In this document: piece by piece, positions 1 to 5,158 of the stretch | How the letters are laid out: each line of letters begins with the position of its first letter | Position numbering within the stretch: the first letter of the stretch is position 1 | Source: Thermaceae bacterium | GTDB lineage: Bacteria > Deinococcota > Deinococci > Deinococcales > Marinithermaceae | Direction: 5' to 3' | NCBI GenBank assembly: GCA_027023115.1 | Contig: JALVWZ010000393.1 | Coordinates: 1-6,844, forward strand | Length of the DNA stretch: 6,844 nucleotides | Notes under the pieces: model-generated | Seen by the model: the letters and a program-made list of their open reading frames with translations, nothing else | What the model was told of the DNA's origin: nothing | Database searches by the model: none | Made by a program: the position numbers and the translations under genes

Positions 1-132
1 CTCAACGCCTACCTCGACTACTACAACAGGCGAAGGCCCCACCGCTCCCTGGATGGCCTGGCTCCTTTAGAGTTCCTGGCTATGATGCAAGGGGAGTTGG
101 TCCCCGAGGGTGGGGAGTCTCAGATGTGTTGA
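1..132 (+). CDS. Transposase C-terminal fragment (DDE/rve integrase type), 5' end outside the window
   Basis: This is an open frame from base 1 to TGA at 130-132, giving the last 43 residues of a longer protein. It contains YYNRRRPHRSLDGLAPLEFL, matching the YNxxRPHxxLxGxTPxE signature that follows the last catalytic Glu in integrase-core (rve) transposases of the IS3 and IS481 groups. The full protein would cut and join IS ends through a DDE active site, but none of the catalytic residues lie in this window. The fragment cannot decide between IS3 and IS481, or whether the element is intact. The stop lies about 9 bases from the presumed right IS end and 110 bases upstream of rplY. Confidence 0.85.
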   Translation, partial: LNAYLDYYNRRRPHRSLDGLAPLEFLAMMQGELVPEGGESQMC

Positions 133-141
133 CCGATTACA
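1..141 (+). mobile_element. Right-hand end of an insertion sequence (putative boundary near 141)
   Basis: The transposase frame ends at 132, and the following TTGACCGATTACA (129-141) ends in ACA. IS3- and IS481-type elements usually begin TG(T) and end (A)CA, with the transposase stop inside or next to the terminal inverted repeat. I therefore place the right end near 141. The left end, its inverted repeat and any target duplication lie outside the window, so the boundary is an inference. Confidence 0.4.
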
Positions 142-146
142 GCAGC

Positions 147-176
147 TTGACCGGGTGGCGCTCTAGCACGTACAAT
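147..176 (+). promoter_or_regulatory. Sigma-70-type promoter for rplY
   Basis: A -35 box TTGACC (147-152) and a -10 box TACAAT (171-176) are separated by 18 bases. Each differs from consensus at one position. Transcription should start near 183, leaving a leader of about 60 bases before the rplY ATG at 242. The promoter lies immediately outside the presumed IS end, so rplY expression probably does not depend on the element. Confidence 0.7.
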
Positions 177-201
177 CGGGTTTGCGTGCCGGAGTGCCGG
201 C

Positions 202-227
202 GCCGTGTGCCTTTATGCGCACGCGGC
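202..227 (+). promoter_or_regulatory. Stem-loop in the rplY 5' leader, just upstream of the RBS
   Basis: GCCGTGTGC (202-210) pairs with GCACGCGGC (219-227) in a 9-bp stem with one G-U pair and an 8-base loop. It lies in the predicted leader and ends 3 bases before the Shine-Dalgarno GGGAGG (231-236). There is no T-run, so it is not a terminator. It could be a leader control element, possibly for L25 autoregulation, or only a stabilising hairpin. Confidence 0.45.
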
Positions 228-241
228 ATTGGGAGGAAGTA

Positions 242-880
242 ATGGAGTACAAGCTCAAAGCCTATTACCGTGAGTCGGAGAAACCCCAGGTGCTGCGGCG
301 TGAAGGCAAGCTGCCCGGCATCATGTACAACAAGAACGTCAACCGCAAGCTCTACGTTGGCCTTGGTGAGTTCGACAAGGTCTTTCGCAAAGCTGGCGTC
401 CACCACGTGATCACCCTCGAGCTCGAGGACGGCGAGACGGTGGACACGGTGGTGCGCGCGGTGCAGCTCAACAAGCGCCGGCGTCGCCCCGAGCACGTGG
501 ACTTCTACGTGCTCACCAAGGGCCAGACGCTCGACATGTACGTAACCCTCAAGTTCGTAGGCGAGCCCAAGGGCGTCAAGCTGGGCGGCGTGCTCTCGAC
601 GGAGCTGACCGACCTCGAGGTGCGCGTGTTGCCGCGCAACATCCCCGACCATATCGAGGTAGACGTTTCCGATCTGGATATCGGTGACGCGCTGCACGCC
701 TCCGATCTGGACCTCCCCGAGGGCGTGGAGCTCTTGACCGACCCCGAAGCGGTCATCGCCGCCGTGGTGCCGCCTGAGGACGTCGAAAAGCTGGAGGCCG
801 AAGAGGCCGAGGCCGAGGAGTTCGAGGCCGAGCCCGAGGTCATCAAGCGTGGCAAGACCGAAGAGGAAGAGGAAGAGTAG
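242..880 (+). CDS. rplY: 50S ribosomal protein L25, long Ctc/TL5 form
   Basis: This 212-residue protein binds 5S rRNA in the large ribosomal subunit. Residues 1-90 form the L25 beta-barrel RNA-binding domain and end in the basic stretch NKRRRRPEHVDFYVL (77-91). Residues about 95-178 form the second TL5/Ctc domain, with PRNIPDHIEVDVSDLDIGD (131-149). The last 35 residues are an acidic tail rich in Glu and Ala, ending EEEEEE. From memory it is very close to Thermus thermophilus TL5, including the start MEYKLKAYYR and the PPEDVEKL and EPEVIK tail motifs. I chose ATG 242 because GGGAGG (231-236) sits 5 bases upstream and the TL5 N-terminus begins here. A TTG at 182 would add 20 unrelated residues. 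It has its own promoter and terminator, and pth follows in the same direction. Confidence 0.96.
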   Translation: MEYKLKAYYRESEKPQVLRREGKLPGIMYNKNVNRKLYVGLGEFDKVFRKAGVHHVITLELEDGETVDTVVRAVQLNKRRRRPEHVDFYVLTKGQTLDMYVTLKFVGEPKGVKLGGVLSTELTDLEVRVLPRNIPDHIEVDVSDLDIGDALHASDLDLPEGVELLTDPEAVIAAVVPPEDVEKLEAEEAEAEEFEAEPEVIKRGKTEEEEEE

Positions 881-897
881 ACTCAGCCTGAAAACCG

Positions 898-921
898 AGG
901 GGGCTGCGGCCCCCTTTTTTT
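898..921 (+). terminator. Rho-independent terminator of rplY
   Basis: GGGGGC (899-904) pairs with GCCCCC (909-914) around a TGCG tetraloop. A898-T915 can extend the stem, and seven T follow (915-921). It lies 17 bases after the rplY stop and 89 bases before the chosen pth start. I see no good promoter between it and pth, so pth may rely on read-through. Confidence 0.9.
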
Positions 922-1010
922 CGTAGACTGAATTGGTGAAGATGAGCTGGCTTGGGCGCTGGCTGGCCGCTTTGTTGCGGCCGGGAGCAGCCGCTGACGA
1001 GGAGGCGAAC

Positions 1011-1589
1011 GTGGAAGGCCGCTTTTTGGTGGTCGGTCTGGGCAACCCCGGGCCCCGCTACGCCGAGACCCGCCACAACCTGGGTTTTTGGGTGGTGGAC
1101 CGCGTGGGTGCGGAGGAAGACTGGCGCCGGCGTGGGAATGCCCTGGTGGCCCGCTGGCGCAGCGGCTGGCTGATGAAGCCGACCACCTACATGAACAACT
1201 CGGGGGAAGCGGTGGCTCCCTTCGTGCGTTATTACAAGATCGCCCCCGAGAACGTCCTGGTGGTGCACGACGACATGGACCTGCCACTGGGGCGGTTGCG
1301 CCTGCGGCGCGGCGGCAGCTCCGGCGGCCAAAAGGGCGTGCAGTCGATCATCGAGCACCTTGGCACCGCCAACTTCGACCGGTTGCGGCTTGGCATAGGC
1401 CGCCCGCCCGCCGGTTGGGACGCCGCCAGCTGGGTGCTCTCCCGTTTTGACGAGCAGGAAAGGGAAGTGGCCGAGCGCGTCGCGGACGCGGCCGCCGAGG
1501 CGGTGGAGGCGTGGCAAAGCGAGGGATTGGAGCGGGCGCAGCAGCGCTTCAACGGCCTCGACTTGCGCGAGGCGCAGTCCGGCGGTTGA
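1011..1589 (+). CDS. pth: Peptidyl-tRNA hydrolase
   Basis: The enzyme cleaves peptidyl-tRNA that falls off ribosomes, recycling tRNA in the cytoplasm. The 192-residue product has the bacterial Pth length and signatures: VVGLGNPGPRYAETRHNLGF (7-26) with Asn12 and the catalytic His22, KPTTYMNNSG with Asn62, and HDDMDLPLG with Asp87, equivalent to E. coli N10, H20, N68 and D93. The later loop reads GGSSGGQKGV (101-110), so the positions of E. coli H113 and N114 hold Gln107 and Lys108. I chose GTG 1011 because AGGAGG (1000-1005) lies 5 bases upstream and the conserved fold begins four residues later. The frame is open back to 927, so TTG 933, GTG 936 or ATG 942 could add 23-26 residues (including WLGRWLAALLRPG) without a good ribosome-binding site. 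The rplY-pth order is common in bacteria. Confidence 0.95.
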   Translation: MEGRFLVVGLGNPGPRYAETRHNLGFWVVDRVGAEEDWRRRGNALVARWRSGWLMKPTTYMNNSGEAVAPFVRYYKIAPENVLVVHDDMDLPLGRLRLRRGGSSGGQKGVQSIIEHLGTANFDRLRLGIGRPPAGWDAASWVLSRFDEQEREVAERVADAAAEAVEAWQSEGLERAQQRFNGLDLREAQSGG

Positions 1590-1602
1590 ACAGGCGCCGG
1601 AC
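1577..1602 (+). terminator. Hairpin across the pth stop codon, possible terminator
   Basis: GTCCGGCG (1577-1584) pairs perfectly with CGCCGGAC (1595-1602) around a 10-base loop containing the pth TGA. AT-rich DNA (ATATTTATAA, 1609-1618) follows after a few bases, but there is no T-run. It could be an atypical terminator or a stabiliser of the mRNA end. It also marks where composition changes from GC-rich to AT-rich. Confidence 0.4.
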
Positions 1603-1617
1603 GGATGGATATTTATA

Positions 1618-1709
1618 ACCTCCTAACACATTGTTCACCGGAGCCCTCAGGGGAAGGAGTCACACTCCAAAGGGTACAGACTCCCTTTCTGCTCCTTTCC
1701 TACGGAGGT
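1618..1709. other. Nested inverted repeats, possible structured RNA
   Basis: Three complementary pairs are nested. ACCTCC (1618-1623) pairs with GGAGGT (1704-1709). GGGAAGGAG (1651-1659) pairs with CTCCTTTCC (1692-1700) with one G-U pair if transcribed on plus. AAAGGG (1669-1674) pairs with CCCTTT (1683-1688). GGAGT-CAC-ACTCC (1656-1668) is an alternative hairpin that competes with the second pair. GGAGGT resembles a Shine-Dalgarno and lies 12 bases before ATG 1722, which opens a frame of only 28 codons. No known riboswitch family is recognised, and the purine/pyrimidine skew makes chance pairing plausible. Confidence 0.3.
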
Positions 1710-1922
1710 ATTGGCATCGGGATGACTAGAAGCGTGTTATTTGCAGAGAAGAGGAATGCAATGGAAGGAGGCGAAAGAGGGGAGTGGTATGATTGGGAGC
1801 GCGAGTAAATATCTCTTTATTCTCGTCGAACTCATTACCATAATTTTTAAATCCATGTCCTTCTTCTCCTGCGCATTGATGCGCACCAGTGTAGTAGACG
1901 ATATTTTGGTTAATTATAGTCA

Positions 1923-1951
1923 TTAGTTATAAATTCGTATCTAGTTACAAT
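1923..1951 (+). promoter_or_regulatory. Candidate promoter for the small gene at 1985
   Basis: TTAGTT (1923-1928) and TACAAT (1946-1951) are spaced by 17 bases. The -10 is good and the -35 weak. TATAAA at 1928-1933 is an alternative -10. A start near 1958 would give a leader of about 27 bases carrying a ribosome-binding site, GGGGAG (1973-1978). Confidence 0.4.
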
Positions 1952-1971
1952 AACACTAGCACTTACAGTGC
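1941..1971. promoter_or_regulatory. Two adjacent inverted repeats over the -10 box and RBS, possible operator
   Basis: CTAGT (1941-1945) and ACTAG (1955-1959) are inverted repeats flanking the candidate -10 box. GCACT-TAC-AGTGC (1959-1971) follows directly and ends one base before the G-rich ribosome-binding site. Both arms are short, but they abut each other and the expression signals. This layout is typical of repressor sites or a small leader hairpin. Confidence 0.35.
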
Positions 1972-1984
1972 AGGGGAGATCGTT

Positions 1985-2236
1985 ATGAGTGATGCGGACA
2001 GAATACGGGCGTACCTACGTAGGCGGTTTACGGAAGCAGAAGCGAAGGGTCTAAGCGTCGTATGCGTCAAGGCTGGCGACGCGCATAAGGCGCTTAGCCT
2101 TTCGAACCAGGTTCCAAACGTCGTACAGGTTATGAGGCAGTTCTTGAACGAAACCCACCGCGATTTTGTCGCCAAGGAACCGCCCAGCGGCCAGAGTACG
2201 GACGTGATCTACGTCTACCGCCTGCCCCGCCCCTAG
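1985..2236 (+). CDS. Small uncharacterised protein, 83 residues
   Basis: I do not recognise a proven function. The 83-residue protein is soluble, with no signal peptide or membrane segment. It begins with a charged helix-like stretch (DRIRAYLRRRFTEAEAKG), continues with VVCVKAGDAHKALSLSNQVPNV (given in part: VKAGDAHKALSL at about 28-39, then NQVPNV at about 41-46) and ends PPSGQSTDVIYVYRL. The order IRxY, basic helix, V-x-AGD-H-AL-L-N-x-VP, then a C-terminal beta strand resembles a small family I recall from bacteria and haloarchaea (possibly DUF7669), sometimes linked to DNA-modification genes; that name is uncertain. ATG 1985 has GGGGAG at 1973-1978. Sampled GC content is 53-60%, between the AT-rich leader and its neighbours, suggesting acquired DNA. 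Its TAG overlaps the ychF stop on the other strand. Confidence 0.75.
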   Translation: MSDADRIRAYLRRRFTEAEAKGLSVVCVKAGDAHKALSLSNQVPNVVQVMRQFLNETHRDFVAKEPPSGQSTDVIYVYRLPRP

Positions 2237-3354
2237 ACGTTGAAGAGGATGAGCATCACGTCGCCGTCTTGGACGACGTAATCTTTACCCTCGGTGCGCA
2301 CCCAGCCCTTTTCCTTGGCGGCGGCCCAGCCGCCCGCCTCCACCAGCTTGCGCCAGTCGATGACCTCGGCGCGGATGAAGCCCCGTTCCATGTCGGAGTG
2401 GATCACGCCCGCCGCCTGCGGGGCCTTGGTGCCGCGCTGCACCGTCCAGGCGCGCACCTCCTTTTCACCAGCGGTCAGGAAGGTGATCAGGTCCAGCGCC
2501 CGGTAGCCGGCCAGCACCAGCCGGTCGAGGCCCGAGCGCTCGAGCCCCAGCTCGGCCAGGTATTCACGCGCCTCCGCCTCGGAAAGCTCCACCAGCTCGG
2601 CTTCGATCTTGGCGGAGATGACCACCAGCTCGGCCCCTTCGCGCGCGGCCAGCTCGCGCAGCCGTGCCACGTGCTCGTTGCCTTCCGGCAGGTCTTCTTC
2701 ACCGACGTTGGCTACGTAGATGACCGGTTTGGCGGTGATCAGGCCGTATTCCTTGAATGCTTGTTTGAGGCGGCGTTCGTCTTCTTCGTGGGCGGGGCGG
2801 AAGGTGCGGGCCGGTTCGCCGGCCTCCAAGTGGGCCAGAAGCGGCTCCAGTAGCTCGACGAGGGCGGCGTCTTCTTTGCTGACGCGGGCGCCGCGGCGCA
2901 GCTTATCGAGACGGCGCTCGAGCACCCCCATGTCGGCCAGGGCCAGCTCGGTGTTTATGATCTCGGCGTCGCGCAGCGGGTCCACCGAGCCGTCCACGTG
3001 GACTACGTTCGGGTCTTCGAAGCAGCGCACCACGTGAGCCACGGCAGCTACCTCGCGGATGTTGCCCAGAAACTGGTTGCCCAGCCCCTCGCCCTTGTGG
3101 GCGCCCTTGACCAGCCCGGCGATATCCACGAACTCGACGTGTGTCGGCACGATCGGGGGCCGGCGCCCCGGTTTTTCGAAAACGTCGGCCAGCTTTTCCA
3201 GCCGTTCGTCGGGTACGCTCACCACGCCGACGTTCTTGTCGATGGTGGCGAAGGGGTAGTTGGCGGCCAGCGCGCCCGCCTTGGTAATCGCGTTGAAGAG
3301 GGTTGACTTGCCCACGTTGGGCAGGCCGACTATGCCTATGGAGAGGTTAGCCAT
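2233..3354 (-). CDS. ychF: Ribosome-associated ATPase YchF (OLA1 family)
   Basis: YchF is a universally conserved Obg-related P-loop protein that prefers ATP and binds ribosomes; it is linked to translation and stress responses. The 373-residue product has G1 GLPNVGKST (10-18), G2 around YPFATIDKN (33-41), and G3 DIAGL (77-81), where Leu81 replaces the usual catalytic Gln as in HAS-GTPases. The flexible loop is [14 protein letters not shown] (83-96). His119 corresponds to E. coli His114, implicated in hydrolysis. The NxxE base-specificity motif is NVGE (216-219), in place of NKxD. A C-terminal TGS domain contains [14 protein letters not shown] and ends [14 protein letters not shown] chose ATG 3354 because [17 protein letters not shown] matches the family start; the upstream start at 3384 would add ten unlikely residues. 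No Shine-Dalgarno precedes it, and a -10 box is 10 bases upstream, so translation is probably leaderless. Confidence 0.97.
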   Translation of the reverse strand: MANLSIGIVGLPNVGKSTLFNAITKAGALAANYPFATIDKNVGVVSVPDERLEKLADVFEKPGRRPPIVPTHVEFVDIAGLVKGAHKGEGLGNQFLGNIREVAAVAHVVRCFEDPNVVHVDGSVDPLRDAEIINTELALADMGVLERRLDKLRRGARVSKEDAALVELLEPLLAHLEAGEPARTFRPAHEEDERRLKQAFKEYGLITAKPVIYVANVGEEDLPEGNEHVARLRELAAREGAELVVISAKIEAELVELSEAEAREYLAELGLERSGLDRLVLAGYRALDLITFLTAGEKEVRAWTVQRGTKAPQAAGVIHSDMERGFIRAEVIDWRKLVEAGGWAAAKEKGWVRTEGKDYVVQDGDVMLILFNV

Positions 3355-3364
3355 ACGAACTGCC

Positions 3365-3370
3365 AGTATA
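3365..3370 (-). promoter_or_regulatory. -10 box for a probably leaderless ychF transcript
   Basis: On the minus strand TATACT ends 10 bases before the ychF ATG, so transcription would begin about 3-4 bases upstream of the start codon. No Shine-Dalgarno is present and no good -35 box is visible at 16-18 bases. Leaderless genes with a -10 box just upstream of the start are common in Deinococcota. Confidence 0.5.
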
Positions 3371-3382
3371 CCCCGGCGGCCC

Positions 3383-3415
3383 AAAAGTTTCCGCCCGCGC
3401 GATTCGCGCGGGCGG
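3383..3415 (-). terminator. Terminator of the lipoprotein gene
   Basis: A perfect 11-bp inverted repeat, CCGCCCGCGCG (3391-3401) and CGCGCGGGCGG (3405-3415), has a 3-base loop. On the minus strand it is followed by AAACTTTT (3390-3383). It starts 24 bases after the lipoprotein stop. The T-run is short, but the stem is very strong. It also insulates ychF, whose -10 box lies 12 bases beyond. Confidence 0.75.
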
Positions 3416-3439
3416 CAGATTGGAGGAGCGTCGCGGCGG

Positions 3440-5080
3440 TTACTGTACCTGGAACTCGCCGCAACCGGTAAAGGTGATGGTCTTGGACTGGTCCGCCCAG
3501 CTCAGGACGATGCTGCCGGAATCGGCGGCCGGCGAGCAGCTCTCGTTGACGTGCAGGTTGTTGGTCGTTTCGCTTACGGTAATCTGCAGGGCGCCGTTGA
3601 CGTACTGCTTGACGGAGCCGCTTTCGCTCAGCAGGCCGGCGGCGTAAGGGTCGGTCTGGCTATCGGGGTCGTAGCTGCCGGCGCGCTCGCTGGCAACCTT
3701 GTAGCTCTGGCCGGCGGCGCTCCAGGTCCAGGCCTGGTTTTGGGTGAACTCGTAGCCGTCGGCGGCGTTGCCGGTCCACTGGCGGGAGAACTCGCGCGTG
3801 GCGCTGACGTTCTGGCCGCCGGCGGAATAAGCGTAGGTCAAGTTACCGCTAATGTTGTACCCGCTGGTGGGGTCGTTGTCGTCGGCGTCCTGCACCGTGA
3901 TGGTGCCGGTGCGGTGGACGTTGGTCTGGCCGATGGGCGCGGGCAGGTCCACGTTCTTGACGCAGTCGATGGTGTAGGTGGCGTTCTTGGCGATGCCGTC
4001 GGCATCAACGTCGCTAACGTCGCCGCTGGCGCTGGAAGCGCTGCAGTCCCACTCGGCGGCGGCGACGCCCAGAATCTCGTCGAATCCGCTCAGGTCGGGG
4101 ACGAAGGAGAAGGGCGCTCCGGCGGAGGCGGCGGTGTCTTCGCTGGCCTCGCTGCCGCTCGCCTGGTCGCCGTCTTCGGTGAGCTCGAGGGCCTGGGCGG
4201 TGCCCGCCTGGCCGCTGGCCGGGCCGTAGCTGCCGCAGCCGTCGAGGGCGAAGGTCTTGCTGGTGCCGTTATAGGTGAAGGTGATGCTGCCACTGTCGGC
4301 GGGCGGGGTGCAGCCGTCTTTGATGTGAAGGTTGGCGCGCTCGCTCACCTCTACCAGGTCGCCGCCGTTGACGGACTGTTTGATAGTGCCCTCCTCGCTA
4401 AGGTCGCCGCTGGCGAAGGGGTCGTCTGCGCTGTCGGGAGCGTAGCTGCCCTGGCGGTCGTGCTCGACCTTGTAGCTCTGACCGGCGGCGCTCCAGGTCC
4501 AGCTGTGGGTGTGGTGGAAGCCGTAGCCGTCGGCGGCGTTGCCGGTCCACTGACGGGAGAACTCGCGGGTGGCGGAGTAGCTCTGGCCCATGAGGGTGTA
4601 GCTGTAGGTGAAGGAGCCGTTGGAGGTGTAGCCGCTGTGCGGGTCGTTGTCGTCGGCGTCTTGCATGGTCAGCGTCCCCTCACGCTTGGCCTCGGTAACG
4701 CCCAGGAAACCGCTCTTGGTGCACTCGATGGTGTAGGTGGCGTTCTTGGCGATGCCGTCGTCGTCGGCGTCGCTGAGGTCGCCCGCGGCGCTCGAGCCGC
4801 TACAGTCCCAATCGGCTATGGGCGAGGTGATGACATCGAAGAACTTGCTGAAGTCGGGCAGGAACTGGCCCTCGAGACCCAGGCTGGAGCCTTCGTCGTT
4901 TATGACCTTGTCCAGGGTCGTGTCGGAGCCGTTGTTGGCAGGTTGGTCGTTAACTTCGACCGCCTCCACGGCGGTGGCCTGATTGCCGGCGTTACCACCA
5001 TTGCCGTTGTTGTTCCCGGTGTTTCCGCACGCCGCCAGCAGCAGCGCGAGTATTGCAACGATACTTAGCTTCTTAATCAT
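3440..5080 (-). CDS. Lipoprotein with a tandem pair of unrecognised four-cysteine domains
   Basis: The 546-residue protein starts MIKKLSIVAILALLLAAC: basic N-terminus, hydrophobic core and lipobox LAAC with Cys18, so it should be lipid-anchored outside the inner membrane. Residues 19-33 are an Asn/Gly-rich linker. Two homologous domains follow: about 73-284 and 326-543, joined by an Ala/Ser/Glu-rich linker. Each has WDC, I(E/D)C, a C-x-P-x-ADSGSI segment and a late GCG, giving four Cys (93, 120, 257, 282 and 346, 373, 515, 540) that could form two disulfides. SATREFSRQWTGNAADGY and TWSAAGQSYKV are identical in both copies. Aspartate clusters such as DADDDG and DADDNDP look able to bind Ca2+. 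I do not recognise the domain or its role. ATG 5080 has GGAGGT (5091-5086) 5 bases upstream. The gene is divergent from the STAND-TPR gene, 78 bases away. Confidence 0.93.
   Translation of the reverse strand: MIKKLSIVAILALLLAACGNTGNNNGNGGNAGNQATAVEAVEVNDQPANNGSDTTLDKVINDEGSSLGLEGQFLPDFSKFFDVITSPIADWDCSGSSAAGDLSDADDDGIAKNATYTIECTKSGFLGVTEAKREGTLTMQDADDNDPHSGYTSNGSFTYSYTLMGQSYSATREFSRQWTGNAADGYGFHHTHSWTWSAAGQSYKVEHDRQGSYAPDSADDPFASGDLSEEGTIKQSVNGGDLVEVSERANLHIKDGCTPPADSGSITFTYNGTSKTFALDGCGSYGPASGQAGTAQALELTEDGDQASGSEASEDTAASAGAPFSFVPDLSGFDEILGVAAAEWDCSASSASGDVSDVDADGIAKNATYTIDCVKNVDLPAPIGQTNVHRTGTITVQDADDNDPTSGYNISGNLTYAYSAGGQNVSATREFSRQWTGNAADGYEFTQNQAWTWSAAGQSYKVASERAGSYDPDSQTDPYAAGLLSESGSVKQYVNGALQITVSETTNNLHVNESCSPAADSGSIVLSWADQSKTITFTGCGEFQVQ
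3452..4105 (-). repeat. Lipoprotein repeat domain, copy 2 (residues about 326-543)
   Basis: This copy runs from FVPDLSGFDEIL to GCGE near the C-terminus. It is four residues longer than copy 1 between the second Cys and the QDADDNDP motif: the offset between copies changes from 759 to 771 bases. The core motifs are identical or nearly so in both copies. Confidence 0.9.
4229..4864 (-). repeat. Lipoprotein repeat domain, copy 1 (residues about 73-284)
   Basis: This copy runs from FLPDFSKFF to GCGS and aligns over its whole length with copy 2. It includes DADDDGIAKNATYTIEC, QDADDNDPHSGY and a DGCTPPADSGSI segment. At DNA level 4522-4573 matches 3751-3802 at 50 of 52 bases, and 4725-4760 is identical to 3966-4001. 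Confidence 0.9.
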
Positions 5081-5158
5081 TTCTTACCTCCCTCGGAGCT
5101 TCTGCAACTCCTAGCGCCAGCCTATAGCCTGAGTAGTTAAGTAATGGTTAAATGAGAT
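5081..5158. promoter_or_regulatory. Divergent promoter region between the lipoprotein and STAND-TPR genes
   Basis: Only 78 bases separate two divergent starts. On minus, TATAGG (5126-5121) with TTAACC (5151-5146; 19-base spacer) is a weak candidate promoter, followed by the strong lipoprotein SD at 5091-5086. On plus, TTAAAT (5148-5153) lies 5 bases before GTG 5159, with no Shine-Dalgarno, which suggests a leaderless start. The two sets of signals overlap, so one protein bound here could control both genes. No -35 for the plus strand is evident. Confidence 0.4.

Larger units (their letters stand above)
1603..1984. other. AT-rich intergenic segment without a convincing gene
   Basis: About 380 bases lie between pth and the small gene at 1985. 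By my count 65 of the 180 bases at 1801-1980 are G or C (36%), against 45 of 60 (75%) at 1381-1440 inside pth. The short frames here (1605-1808 and 1741-1926 plus, 1726-1923 minus) lack recognisable motifs and read like low-complexity noise. The segment contains the nested inverted repeats at 1618-1709, a small hairpin GCGCA-TTGA-TGCGC (1871-1884) and the promoter/operator region at 1911-1971. The composition suggests imported or decayed DNA. I see no tRNA, IS end or CRISPR repeat. Confidence 0.6.

Noticed and set aside
924..929. TAGACT as a -10 box for pth
   Set aside because: Its -35 would fall inside the terminator hairpin and does not resemble TTGACA.
933..1010. N-terminal extension of Pth from TTG 933, GTG 936 or ATG 942
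   Set aside because: There is no proper RBS, whereas AGGAGG lies 5 bases before GTG 1011, right at the family's usual start. Proteomics could reverse this.
137..1045. A 302-codon minus-strand open frame opposite rplY and the start of pth
   Set aside because: rplY is certain on the plus strand; this frame runs through its terminator and has repetitive Leu/Gly/His-rich content.
1605..1926. Short frames at 1605-1808 and 1741-1926 (plus) and 1726-1923 (minus)
   Set aside because: No recognisable domain or convincing RBS; they overlap each other on both strands in AT-rich DNA.
2201..2215. GACGT-GATCT-ACGTC hairpin as a terminator for ychF
   Set aside because: Only 5 bp, no T-run on the minus strand, and inside the coding part of the convergent gene.
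3260..5068. A 602-codon plus-strand open frame opposite the lipoprotein
   Set aside because: It is Gly/Ala/Val-rich with no motifs and is a mirror of the GC-rich minus-strand gene, which has a signal peptide, an RBS and repeat domains.
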